Origin: Bacteroidales bacterium
GTDB taxonomy: Bacteria; Bacteroidota; Bacteroidia; Bacteroidales; UBA932
DNA length: 13,367 bases
NCBI GenBank assembly: GCA_013335275.1
Contig: JAAXVX010000009.1
Location: 1 to 13,367 of the forward strand
Direction of reading: 5' to 3'
Below, piece after piece: positions 1-7,575 of the stretch. Under the pieces are notes generated by a model that ran no database searches, had not been told where the DNA came from, and was given only the letters and a program-made list of their open reading frames with translations. The position numbers were made by a program, and so were the translations under genes. Each line of letters begins with the position of its first letter. Within the stretch, counting starts at the first letter, position 1.

Positions 1-60
1 GTTGACAACTGTCATAAAGGCGATTTCAACAATTGGGACATGTGGATAAATATGCGATAA
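1..60 (+). CDS. Probable 3' end of an upstream gene (5' partial)
   Basis: Frame 1 is open from the window edge and ends with TAA at 58-60, giving 19 residues ending GDFNNWDMWINMR. The other two + frames close at 47-49 and at base 3. Base composition changes right after the stop: bases 1-60 are mixed, whereas 61-229 is very AT-rich, which is what a coding end followed by a spacer looks like. I do not recognise the tail, and 19 residues are too few to assign a family. It could also be noncoding sequence that happens to be open. Confidence 0.4.
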   Translation, partial: VDNCHKGDFNNWDMWINMR

Positions 61-229
61 ATAATTCAAAAAATTGCCCTTGAAAATTTGGATATGAAAA
101 GGAAGATTATATATAAAAAAAGAAGGCAATAATTGTAAAATAATTATGAATTTTTATAAACATGAGACAAACTGTTTTATTAACAGTATTTGGTATTATT
201 GTTAATAAACTATATTTGCACCCTATTAT
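61..229. other. AT-rich intergenic spacer upstream of mfd
   Basis: No credible ORF is present on either strand. The spacer is extremely A+T rich. Its right end holds the mfd promoter and two small inverted repeats: ACTGTT-TTATT-AACAGT at 171-187, just upstream of the -33 element, and TTATT-GTT-AATAA at 196-208, between the -33 and -7 elements. I see no convincing Rho-independent terminator for the gene that may end at base 60. Confidence 0.6.
189..218 (+). promoter_or_regulatory. Bacteroidota-type promoter for mfd
   Basis: TTTG at 189-192 and TATATTTG at 211-218 match the -33 (TTTG) and -7 (TAnnTTTG) elements used by the Bacteroidota primary sigma factor, separated by 18 bases. Transcription would start around 223-226, only a few bases before the ATG at 230, so the mRNA would be nearly leaderless. 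No Shine-Dalgarno sequence precedes the start, as is usual in this phylum. The inverted repeat at 171-187 abuts the -33 element and could be an operator, but this is inference only. Confidence 0.65.
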
Positions 230-3200
230 ATGAAAGAGGGTTTGGTATTAGAAAAATTTGCAACCCAAGACGCTGCAAAAGAACTTGTTAATTGGGTTGA
301 GACTTCAAAGGGAGGAGCCATTACGGCGGAGGGACTCTATTCTTCTGCAAAGGCTTTTGCCATGGCTGCTGCAATAAAAAGCGGCCTTCATTTTATACTT
401 TTAAACAACAGGGAAGATGCCGCTTACTGCTCGGGAGATTTATACAGTCTGCTGGACAAAGAGTGTGTTTTCTTTTTTCCGGGATCATCAAACCATAGCG
501 CAAAAGGAGATAAAAAAGACCCTTCATTTCAGGTTCAGAGAACAGCTGCCATTAAGGCTCTCAACTCATACCGCGAGGGAAGCTATCCCGGAGAAAAACT
601 TATTATTGTTGCCTATCCGCATTCTGTAGCAGAACTATTGCCTAACGAAAAAAAGTTAAGCTCAAGCATCCTTAAGATATCTAAAGGAGATATGCTGTCG
701 CATGAATTTATTAAAGAAACGCTCATTGAGTACTCTTTTGAACGGGTGGACTTTGTTTCTGAACCGGGTCAGTTTGCTTTGCGCGGAAGCATTATAGACC
801 TGTTTTCTTATTCCGACAACAGGCCGTACAGAGTAGATTTTTTCGGGGATAATGTAGAAAGCATAAGAATATTTGAAATTGACAGCCAGCGGTCGCTGGA
901 AGAACTTGGAACCATTGAAATCTTTCCTAATATATATGAAGGCAACGCAGACGAAGAGCTGACAAATATATTTGCATTCACAGGAAAGGCTTCTACAATA
1001 TGGATTACTGATGCGGAATATTTTACTCAGCAGATAAAAACGCTTAAAGAGCTTGAAAAGCAGGACGAGAGGTTAATTGAACCGGCACAGTTTGCTATAG
1101 AAACCGGCAATTTCCGGACTATACTTTTCGGACCGCATTCAAAAAAATTTGAGACAGAGAAAACCATAAAATTTCACACCTCGCCGCAACCCTCTTTTAA
1201 CAAGAACTTCGATTTGCTTGCCGGAGACATAGACAACAAAACCACAGAGGGATTTGATGTATCAATTATAAGCGACAATCTTAATCAGATAGAGAGGTTA
1301 AACCAGATATTTTCTTCAATTGAAGGGCATCCGGTTAAATTCAACCACCTGAATTATTCCCTTCACGAGGGATTCACGGACCATAATTCCATGCTTTGTT
1401 TGTATACCGACCATCAGATATTTGAGCGGTATCACAGGGTTAAGACTTATAGAACAGTTGAGAAGAGCGAGAGACTTACTATTAACGACCTTAACTCTTT
1501 TCAGATTGGAGATTATATAGTTCACGTGGACCACGGCATAGGTGTTTTTGGAGGCCTGGTGAGGACAAGTATAAACGGAAAGCCGCAGGAGGTAGTGAAA
1601 CTTATCTACAGGGATGGCGATGTTATATTTTTGTCTATTCACGGCCTGCATAAAATTTCCCGTTACAAGTCAAAGGATTCTTCACCGCCAAAGGTCTATA
1701 AGCTTGGTACCGGTGCGTGGAACAAACTCAAGAGCCAGGCAAAATCCAAAGCGAAAGATATTGCCTCGGACCTGATAGAGTTATATGCGAAAAGAAGAGG
1801 TTCCGGGGGATATGCCTTTTCCGGCGACTCTTACATGCAGTATGAGCTGGAAGCCTCTTTTATTTATGAGGACACTCCCGATCAGCTAAAGGCGACAAAG
1901 GCGGTTAAGGAGGATATGGAGCAAAACTATCCAATGGACAGGCTGGTGTGCGGAGACGTGGGGTTTGGCAAAACCGAGATAGCAATAAGGGCGGCATTTA
2001 AGGCCGTTGCCGACAGCAAGCAGGTGGCCGTTCTGGTTCCAACGACAATTTTAGCACTTCAGCACTATAAGACATTTACAAGAAGGTTAAAAAACTTTCC
2101 GTGCAACATTAGCTATATCAGCCGGCTCAAAACATCCAAAGAGATTAAAGAGACAACCGATAAGCTTAAAGAAGGACAGCTGGACATTATTATTGGCACC
2201 CACCGGTTGCTTAACAAAGAGATAAACTTTAAAGATCTGGGGCTTCTGATTATTGACGAAGAGCAAAAATTCGGAGTAGCTGCAAAAGAGAGACTGAGAC
2301 AACTCAAGGCAAATGTGGATACTCTCACTCTCACGGCTACGCCTATCCCCCGTACGCTTCAGTTTTCTTTGCTTGGAGCAAGGGACCTTTCCATAATAAA
2401 CACTCCTCCCCCAAACAGACTACCCATTCAGACCGAGATAATCGACTTTAATGAAGATGTAATAAGGGATGCAATCAATTTTGAACTTGAAAGGGGCGGA
2501 CAGGTCTTTTTTGTTCATAACAGGGTAGAGGACATAAGAGCGATTGAAGATATCATCCGCCGGCTGTGCCCCGATGCAAAATGCTGCGTTGGCCATGGTC
2601 AGATGGAACCAACTGCGCTCGAGAGGGTAATTCTTGATTTTATGATTGGCGATTACGATATTCTGATTGCCACAACAATAGTAGAAAACGGGATTGACAT
2701 TCCGAATGCAAATACCATGATTATCAATCAGGCACAAAATTTTGGCCTGAGCGATCTTCACCAGCTGAGAGGCAGGGTGGGGAGGTCCAACAGCAAAGCC
2801 TTCTGTTATCTGATAGTGCCATCAATGCTTGCAATAACGGATGAGGCGAGGCGGAGGCTAAAGGCAATTGAGGCATTCTCCGATTTAGGAAGCGGATTCA
2901 ACATTGCAATGCAGGATTTAGATATCCGCGGTGCTGGAAATATGCTTGGTTCCGAACAGAGCGGCTTTATTGCAGAAATGGGATTTGAAACATATCAGCG
3001 CATATTGACCGAGGCAGTTAATGAACTGAGAGAGGAGAGGGGTATGGAAATTCCTTCAGACTCGCATCAGACCGCAAAAACGAATGATTTTGTTGCCGAC
3101 TGCTCAATTGAAACCGACCTGGAAATACTCATTCCGGACGATTATGTAAGTATTACATCAGAAAAAATGAGGCTGTACAAAGAGCTTGATGCTGTTGCCA

Positions 3201-3544
3201 ACGAAGCGGAACTAAGGAATTTCCTTGAATCGCTTGCCGACAGATTCGGACCTTTACCGCATCAGGTTCAGGAGTTGTCGGACACTGTGAGGCTAAGATG
3301 GCTGGCTATGGAACTGGGATTCGAAAAAATCGTGCTCAAGGAGGGGATGCTGATTGCGTATTTTGTTACCAATAAGATGTCGGGATTTTATAAATCTCCC
3401 GGATTTGCAAAAATTCTCAACTATCTTCAGAAACAGTCCAAACGCTTTGAAATTAAGGAACACAACGAAAAACTCTTTATTAAAGTGAGGCGCGTGGAGA
3501 GTATAGAGAGAGCATATAAAATATTTTTGGAGATGCAATCCTGA
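230..3544 (+). CDS. mfd: Transcription-repair coupling factor Mfd
   Basis: A 1104-residue DNA translocase that removes RNA polymerase stalled at DNA lesions and recruits the UvrABC excision machinery; the length is normal for the family. The N-terminal third is UvrB-like, with the typical segment FVSEPGQFALRGSIIDLF starting at residue 175. The RNA-polymerase-interacting (CarD-like) domain begins near residue 425 with QIGDYIVHVDHGIG. The superfamily 2 motor follows: Walker A GDVGFGKT (575-582), Walker B DEEQ (676-679), motif III region TLTATPIPRTL (700-710) and motif VI QLRGRVGR (845-852). The C-terminal TRCF domain (from about 963) holds the RFGPLP signature. The ATG at 230 is the first in-frame start after the promoter. 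All key motifs are intact. The gene is probably transcribed from its own promoter, with coaX starting 21 bases after its stop. Confidence 0.97.
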   Translation: MKEGLVLEKFATQDAAKELVNWVETSKGGAITAEGLYSSAKAFAMAAAIKSGLHFILLNNREDAAYCSGDLYSLLDKECVFFFPGSSNHSAKGDKKDPSFQVQRTAAIKALNSYREGSYPGEKLIIVAYPHSVAELLPNEKKLSSSILKISKGDMLSHEFIKETLIEYSFERVDFVSEPGQFALRGSIIDLFSYSDNRPYRVDFFGDNVESIRIFEIDSQRSLEELGTIEIFPNIYEGNADEELTNIFAFTGKASTIWITDAEYFTQQIKTLKELEKQDERLIEPAQFAIETGNFRTILFGPHSKKFETEKTIKFHTSPQPSFNKNFDLLAGDIDNKTTEGFDVSIISDNLNQIERLNQIFSSIEGHPVKFNHLNYSLHEGFTDHNSMLCLYTDHQIFERYHRVKTYRTVEKSERLTINDLNSFQIGDYIVHVDHGIGVFGGLVRTSINGKPQEVVKLIYRDGDVIFLSIHGLHKISRYKSKDSSPPKVYKLGTGAWNKLKSQAKSKAKDIASDLIELYAKRRGSGGYAFSGDSYMQYELEASFIYEDTPDQLKATKAVKEDMEQNYPMDRLVCGDVGFGKTEIAIRAAFKAVADSKQVAVLVPTTILALQHYKTFTRRLKNFPCNISYISRLKTSKEIKETTDKLKEGQLDIIIGTHRLLNKEINFKDLGLLIIDEEQKFGVAAKERLRQLKANVDTLTLTATPIPRTLQFSLLGARDLSIINTPPPNRLPIQTEIIDFNEDVIRDAINFELERGGQVFFVHNRVEDIRAIEDIIRRLCPDAKCCVGHGQMEPTALERVILDFMIGDYDILIATTIVENGIDIPNANTMIINQAQNFGLSDLHQLRGRVGRSNSKAFCYLIVPSMLAITDEARRRLKAIEAFSDLGSGFNIAMQDLDIRGAGNMLGSEQSGFIAEMGFETYQRILTEAVNELREERGMEIPSDSHQTAKTNDFVADCSIETDLEILIPDDYVSITSEKMRLYKELDAVANEAELRNFLESLADRFGPLPHQVQELSDTVRLRWLAMELGFEKIVLKEGMLIAYFVTNKMSGFYKSPGFAKILNYLQKQSKRFEIKEHNEKLFIKVRRVESIERAYKIFLEMQS

Positions 3545-3559
3545 AAAATTATAACTTTG
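3526..3559 (+). promoter_or_regulatory. Promoter for coaX at the end of mfd
   Basis: TTTG at 3526-3529 lies inside the last codons of mfd and TAACTTTG at 3552-3559 lies just after its stop. They match the Bacteroidota -33 and -7 consensus with a 22-base spacer, slightly long. The predicted start of transcription (about 3564-3567) coincides with the GTG at 3566, so coaX mRNA would be leaderless. The -7 element contains the alternative TTG start at 3557, which argues against that TTG being used by this transcript. Confidence 0.5.
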
Positions 3560-3565
3560 CAAGTT

Positions 3566-4300
3566 GTGACTAATCTCATAATAGATATCGGAAACACAGC
3601 TCTTAAAGCTGCCTTTGCTCAGGGAACTGTTGTGGGGGCTGTAGAAAGATACTGCGGAGAAGAAGTTTTGAATTTCATACTTGGAATGACTGCCACAAAG
3701 AAACCAGCAGTAATTGCAATCTCCACCGTTAGAAAATTTGATGATAATTTTTACGGCAGGCTTGAGCGTGAATGTGAGAAACTTATTGTGCTGAATGATA
3801 AAACATGGCTTCCGCTTGTTAATAAATATAAGACGCCGGAAACTTTAGGTGCAGACAGGATTGCATCTGCAGTTGCGGCAAAGGAGCTTTTTCCCGGGAA
3901 AAATATTTTAGTTTTCGATTTTGGGACAGCTCTTACAATTGATTTTATTACATCATCCGGAGAATTTCTAGGGGGAAATATTTCGCTGGGATTAAGGACT
4001 AGATATATGGCCTTAAACCATTATACTCAGCAACTTCCGCTACTGGATACACCGGAAGAATTTGAGGAAACAGGAGGGTCGACAAAGGACGCTATAAACA
4101 CCGGCGTTATTTTAGGTCTGATTTTTGAAGTTGAAGGTTATATAAGGCAATATCCGGATCACATACATATTTTTACAGGTGGTGATGCGATTTATTTTGC
4201 AAAAAAATTGAAAAGTCCGATATTTGTAGTTTACAATTTAGTATTGATGGGTTTAGCCCATGTAGCTGATTATTATGAGAAAAAACAGATTCTTTGCTAA
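3566..4300 (+). CDS. coaX: Type III pantothenate kinase CoaX
   Basis: Phosphorylates pantothenate, the first step of coenzyme A synthesis, in the cytoplasm; this class belongs to the ASKHA fold. Counting from the GTG at 3566 (244 residues), the phosphate motif DIGNT is at 7-11, the LGADR motif at 94-98, the second phosphate motif DFGTALTID at 118-126, the GGNISLG motif at 137-142 and the TGGDA motif at 204-208. I chose GTG 3566 because family members begin a few residues before DIGNT and because a TTG at 3557, the longer option, lies within a probable -7 element. The GGxIxPG motif of the family has Leu instead of Pro (residue 141), a mild deviation. The last 26 bases overlap the next gene, suggesting translational coupling. 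The identification is firm; the exact start is less so. Confidence 0.93.
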   Translation: MTNLIIDIGNTALKAAFAQGTVVGAVERYCGEEVLNFILGMTATKKPAVIAISTVRKFDDNFYGRLERECEKLIVLNDKTWLPLVNKYKTPETLGADRIASAVAAKELFPGKNILVFDFGTALTIDFITSSGEFLGGNISLGLRTRYMALNHYTQQLPLLDTPEEFEETGGSTKDAINTGVILGLIFEVEGYIRQYPDHIHIFTGGDAIYFAKKLKSPIFVVYNLVLMGLAHVADYYEKKQILC

Positions 4301-5579
4301 GGCATTACTTCTTTCATTATCAATGATGTGGGTTGGCCTTGCCTTCTCTCAGACGACAGATGCCCTAAACACGTTCACTCCGTATTCCATTTTTGGAGTG
4401 GGCAACATTTCCAAACAGGGTACCGCATTAAACAAGGCTATGGGAGGAATCGGTATCGGTTTCAGAGACAACCGTTCCATCAACTACCTCAACCCCGCGT
4501 CAATATCCTTCAGAGATACCCTTGCATTCATGCTCGACTTTGGCATGGAGCAAAACAATAATTACTATTCTTCGTCAACATCATCATCGGCATACAACAC
4601 ATTCAATATGCACGATTTTGTAATGACTTTTCCTATTTATAAAAAATCGGCACTCATAATCGGGGTAACGCCATACAGTTCCGTTGGCTACAAATTTGAA
4701 TCGAAAGAGACCGATCCCGAAATCATTAATGCACTCGGAGATGTTACATATCAAAAATATGGAACAGGCGGGATAAACAAACTATTTCTCGGAGGCTCTG
4801 CCAAGATTTTTAAAAATCTTTCCCTTGGAGCAGAATTGTTATACTATTTTGGAACAATTGACCGTTATTCAAATATAAACTTCAGTAACTCGGGGTCGCT
4901 CCGGAATATTAAAACAGGAGAGGACTTTGTAATAAGCACCATTTCAGGAAAACTTGGCCTTCAGTACAGCTATAATTTTGACAAAGAGAAATCGCTTACC
5001 CTGGGTGCAACATATCTTATTAATACAAAACTCAGCGGAGAGCGTACAAAGTATACATTTTCAAACACTACATCGGAAGCAGTTGATACAGTTTTCTATA
5101 ATGTTAACACAAATACAAATCTGCAAATTCCGGGAGAACTGGGAATTGGTGCCTCATACAGATTACAGGACAAATGGATGATTGGTGCAGATTATGTGAG
5201 ACAGAACTGGAAAAATGCCAGCGTCCCACTCACTCCGGGGGTGAATTTCCTTCCGACAGCAAGCAGCTCTATAAGACTTGGAGGAGAGTACACGCCAAAC
5301 AGATATGATATAAGGTACTATCTTAAGAGAGTGACATACAGGGCGGGTCTCTATTACGACAAGTCGTACGTGAGCCTTAACGGACAGCAGATAAATTCGT
5401 TTGGCATAACACTGGGAGCCAGCCTGCCAATTTACAGGTGGTATAATGCATTTGGATTCTCAATTGACATGGGTCAGAGGGGAGTTGTTAGAGACGGACT
5501 CGTGAGAGAAAGATATATAATGCTAAACCTCAACGTGAGTCTTCACGATATATGGTTCCAGAAATACAGGTATGACTAA
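4275..5579 (+). CDS. Outer-membrane beta-barrel protein, FadL-like
   Basis: A 434-residue exported protein of unassigned function. Residues 1-25 form a signal peptide (MRKNR, a hydrophobic stretch, then AFS before Gln26). The mature part is rich in alternating hydrophobic/aromatic and Gly/Asn/Ser/Thr segments typical of beta strands, and it ends WFQKYRYD, a terminal aromatic signal common in Bacteroidota outer-membrane proteins. Near the N-terminus, AMGGIGIGFRDNRSINYLNPAS resembles the start of FadL/TodX channels, including the NPA motif at 73-75 after a Gly-rich stretch. FadL-family proteins admit hydrophobic compounds; substrate and even transport activity are inference here. The ATG at 4275 is chosen because it gives an intact signal peptide, although it overlaps coaX by 26 bases. 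It probably shares the coaX transcript. Confidence 0.8.
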   Translation: MRKNRFFAKALLLSLSMMWVGLAFSQTTDALNTFTPYSIFGVGNISKQGTALNKAMGGIGIGFRDNRSINYLNPASISFRDTLAFMLDFGMEQNNNYYSSSTSSSAYNTFNMHDFVMTFPIYKKSALIIGVTPYSSVGYKFESKETDPEIINALGDVTYQKYGTGGINKLFLGGSAKIFKNLSLGAELLYYFGTIDRYSNINFSNSGSLRNIKTGEDFVISTISGKLGLQYSYNFDKEKSLTLGATYLINTKLSGERTKYTFSNTTSEAVDTVFYNVNTNTNLQIPGELGIGASYRLQDKWMIGADYVRQNWKNASVPLTPGVNFLPTASSSIRLGGEYTPNRYDIRYYLKRVTYRAGLYYDKSYVSLNGQQINSFGITLGASLPIYRWYNAFGFSIDMGQRGVVRDGLVRERYIMLNLNVSLHDIWFQKYRYD

Positions 5580-5604
5580 AATAAATTTAAATTTAAAATA
5601 ATTA

Positions 5605-6927
5605 ATGGTTATGAAGAAAGTAAGTGTATTATTTTTACTTGCAGCCCTTTCTCTGATCTCAATATCATCTTTTGCTCAGGGGAAATATGGTAAAGATAGT
5701 GTAGAATGTACCAGAAATATCTCGTTCTACACAGATTATATGAAACAGGGAAACCTGGCAGAGGCCGCTCCGCTGTGGAGAGAAGCTCTTAAATACTGCC
5801 CTCCGGGTGTGAGACAAGGTTTGTATGTTGACGGACAAAAAATTATTAAATTTCTCATCGAGAAGAATAAGAGCAATATTGCTTTAAAGAATTCGTTGAT
5901 AGACTCTTTGATGATGATGTACGATCTGAGGTCGGAATATTTTCCAAAATATATTTTAACTGCTCAGACCAACAAGGCTCTTGACTTGGATATATACAGA
6001 GGCGACCAGAACAAACTGGTATTGGACGCTTTCGAAAAAGTAATTAAAATGGGCGGCCCCAATGTTGAACCAAGAGTTTTTACTATTGCAATGCAGAGGG
6101 TATCGGATATGTATGCAAAAAAAGAGATAGAAGCTGAAAAAGTGATGAGTCTTTATTCAAGCTTTACTCCTATTCTGGAGGCTCAGATTAAGGCAAATCA
6201 TCCAGATGCTGCTTCTGTAAAAAAGGATGTTGACAATCTTTTTGCAGTGAGCGGTGTTGCAAGTTGTGAAAATATCGTTGCCCTGTTCACACCAAAACTT
6301 GAAGCCACCCCCAATGATAAAGAACTCGTTTCAGGCATAGTAGGCCTGCTAAATAACGGCGGTTGCTACAAGGAGCCTCTTTTCTTAAAGGCAGTTGAAT
6401 CTCTTTATAAAATGGACCCTTCATATCAGTCGGCATACTATCTGTACAAGCTGTACTCTATGAAAGAGGATTATGCAAATGCTGCAAAAATGCTTCAGGA
6501 AGCCATTGACAGCGATCAGTCTGGTCCAAAAGAAGATGCAGAATATCTTTATACTCTGGCATCAATTTATTACGGCAAACTGGAAAGTCCGGCGAAAGCA
6601 ATTTCTTTAGCAAGACAAGCAGCTGAACTTGACCCTGCATATAATGGAAAGGCATATATGCTGATGGGTTCTGTATGGGCTTCTTCAAGATGTGGCGGAA
6701 ATGAAATTGAATCGAGGGCAAAATGGTGGGTTGCTGTTGACTTTTTTGTAAAAGCAAAAAATGCTGACTCTACTCTTACCGAAGAAGCGGACAGATTTAT
6801 TTCAACTTATCGTCAATATTTTCCAAAACAGGAAGATGCATTTATGTACGATATAATTGACGGTTCTTCATATACTGTTTCATGTGCAGGGATGAGAGAA
6901 TCGACAACAGTGAGAACTATTAAATAA
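5605..6927 (+). CDS. Secreted tetratricopeptide-repeat protein
   Basis: A 440-residue exported protein with helical repeats. Residues 1-24 are a signal peptide cleaved before QGKYG. A TPR-like pair occupies about 35-67 (with GNLAEAAPLWREALKYCP), and clearer repeats lie at about 270-360 (YKMDPSYQSAYYLYKLYSMK, then EDAEYLYTLASIYYGKLESP, then a helix ending LDPAY). The middle is less regular but helical. The C-terminus has the segment GSSYTVSCAGMRESTTVR, which resembles a tail I associate with Bacteroidota TPR proteins of this neighbourhood. The protein probably acts as a periplasmic or outer-membrane scaffold, but no partner can be named. An ATG at 5611 is an equally good start (MKKVSVLF). It follows the barrel gene by 25 AT-rich bases and precedes lptC by 5, so it is likely in the same operon. 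Confidence 0.82.
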   Translation: MVMKKVSVLFLLAALSLISISSFAQGKYGKDSVECTRNISFYTDYMKQGNLAEAAPLWREALKYCPPGVRQGLYVDGQKIIKFLIEKNKSNIALKNSLIDSLMMMYDLRSEYFPKYILTAQTNKALDLDIYRGDQNKLVLDAFEKVIKMGGPNVEPRVFTIAMQRVSDMYAKKEIEAEKVMSLYSSFTPILEAQIKANHPDAASVKKDVDNLFAVSGVASCENIVALFTPKLEATPNDKELVSGIVGLLNNGGCYKEPLFLKAVESLYKMDPSYQSAYYLYKLYSMKEDYANAAKMLQEAIDSDQSGPKEDAEYLYTLASIYYGKLESPAKAISLARQAAELDPAYNGKAYMLMGSVWASSRCGGNEIESRAKWWVAVDFFVKAKNADSTLTEEADRFISTYRQYFPKQEDAFMYDIIDGSSYTVSCAGMRESTTVRTIK

Positions 6928-6932
6928 GGAAG

Positions 6933-7574
6933 ATGTTTTTTAAAGACTTTCGGGATTTAAGAATTATCAGAACAGTAGCAGCCACTTTTGTGGTTGCTAC
7001 TCTTCTTTTTTCCTGTAAAGACGAATTGCCGGTTACCGACCCCATTGATGCGAAAAAGGTGCCTACGCATATCATACTTGAAATGTCTTTAGAGCAGTCA
7101 TCAGGAGGGAAGGTGAAAATGCGGGTAAGCGCTCCTGTTATGCAAAATTTTTCCAAGAGCATACCTCCTTATGAGATATTCCCCAATGGAATGAATGTTA
7201 AAGCTTTTACCGCCGACGGTCTCCTCGAAACCGAAATAACAGCCAAACAGGCAAGACACATAAACTCTCCTGAGAAAGATCAGTGGGAGGCATACGGAGA
7301 TGTCGTGATTAATAACTACATCAAAGGACAAACAATAGAAACAGACACCCTTTACTGGGATAAATCCAGCAAAAAGATCTTTACGCATTGCTATGTCAAG
7401 ATAAAGGATCCGTTAGGATTTATACAGGGTTATGGAATGGAATCGGATGAGCTTGCAAGAAATGCGATACTTCTGCGACCTTTCGATGCATACGGAATAA
7501 TAAAAAGAGATTCAACCGAGGTAATTTACGTAGATACTGTTAACTTTATAGGGCCCATTTTAAAGATTAAATAG
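6933..7574 (+). CDS. lptC: LPS export periplasmic protein LptC (lipoprotein)
   Basis: LptC links the inner-membrane LptBFG transporter to the LptA bridge and passes LPS across the periplasm. The 213-residue product begins with a lipoprotein signal: MFFKDFRDLR, a hydrophobic stretch, then LLFSC with the lipidated Cys at residue 28. From about residue 48 it shows the LptC/OstA-type beta-jellyroll pattern, including YEIFPNGMNVKAFTADG and the repeated AxxAxH / WEAYGDVVINN / DTLYWDKSSKKIFT strands. This resembles Bacteroidota LptC annotated as DUF1239. E. coli LptC is held by a transmembrane helix, whereas this one appears to be a lipoprotein, presumably anchored at the inner membrane. It starts 5 bases after the TPR gene and ends 1 base before the next, consistent with one operon. 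The family call is good; the anchoring is inferred from the lipobox. Confidence 0.88.
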   Translation: MFFKDFRDLRIIRTVAATFVVATLLFSCKDELPVTDPIDAKKVPTHIILEMSLEQSSGGKVKMRVSAPVMQNFSKSIPPYEIFPNGMNVKAFTADGLLETEITAKQARHINSPEKDQWEAYGDVVINNYIKGQTIETDTLYWDKSSKKIFTHCYVKIKDPLGFIQGYGMESDELARNAILLRPFDAYGIIKRDSTEVIYVDTVNFIGPILKIK

Positions 7575-7575
7575 T

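Noticed and set aside
1..14. GTTGACAAC and TGACA-AC-TGTCA inverted repeats as an operator
   Set aside because: They are at the window edge inside a frame that appears to be coding, and no promoter is nearby.
2420..2761. - strand open frame of 113 codons within mfd
   Set aside because: It is antisense to the Mfd motor domain, with no promoter or domain to support it.
5586..5597. TTTAAATTTAAA palindrome before the TPR gene
   Set aside because: It is low-complexity AT sequence, likely by chance, with no neighbouring promoter match.
6927..6932. AGGAAG as a Shine-Dalgarno site for lptC
   Set aside because: It directly abuts the ATG at 6933 with no spacer, and the other genes here use no such site.
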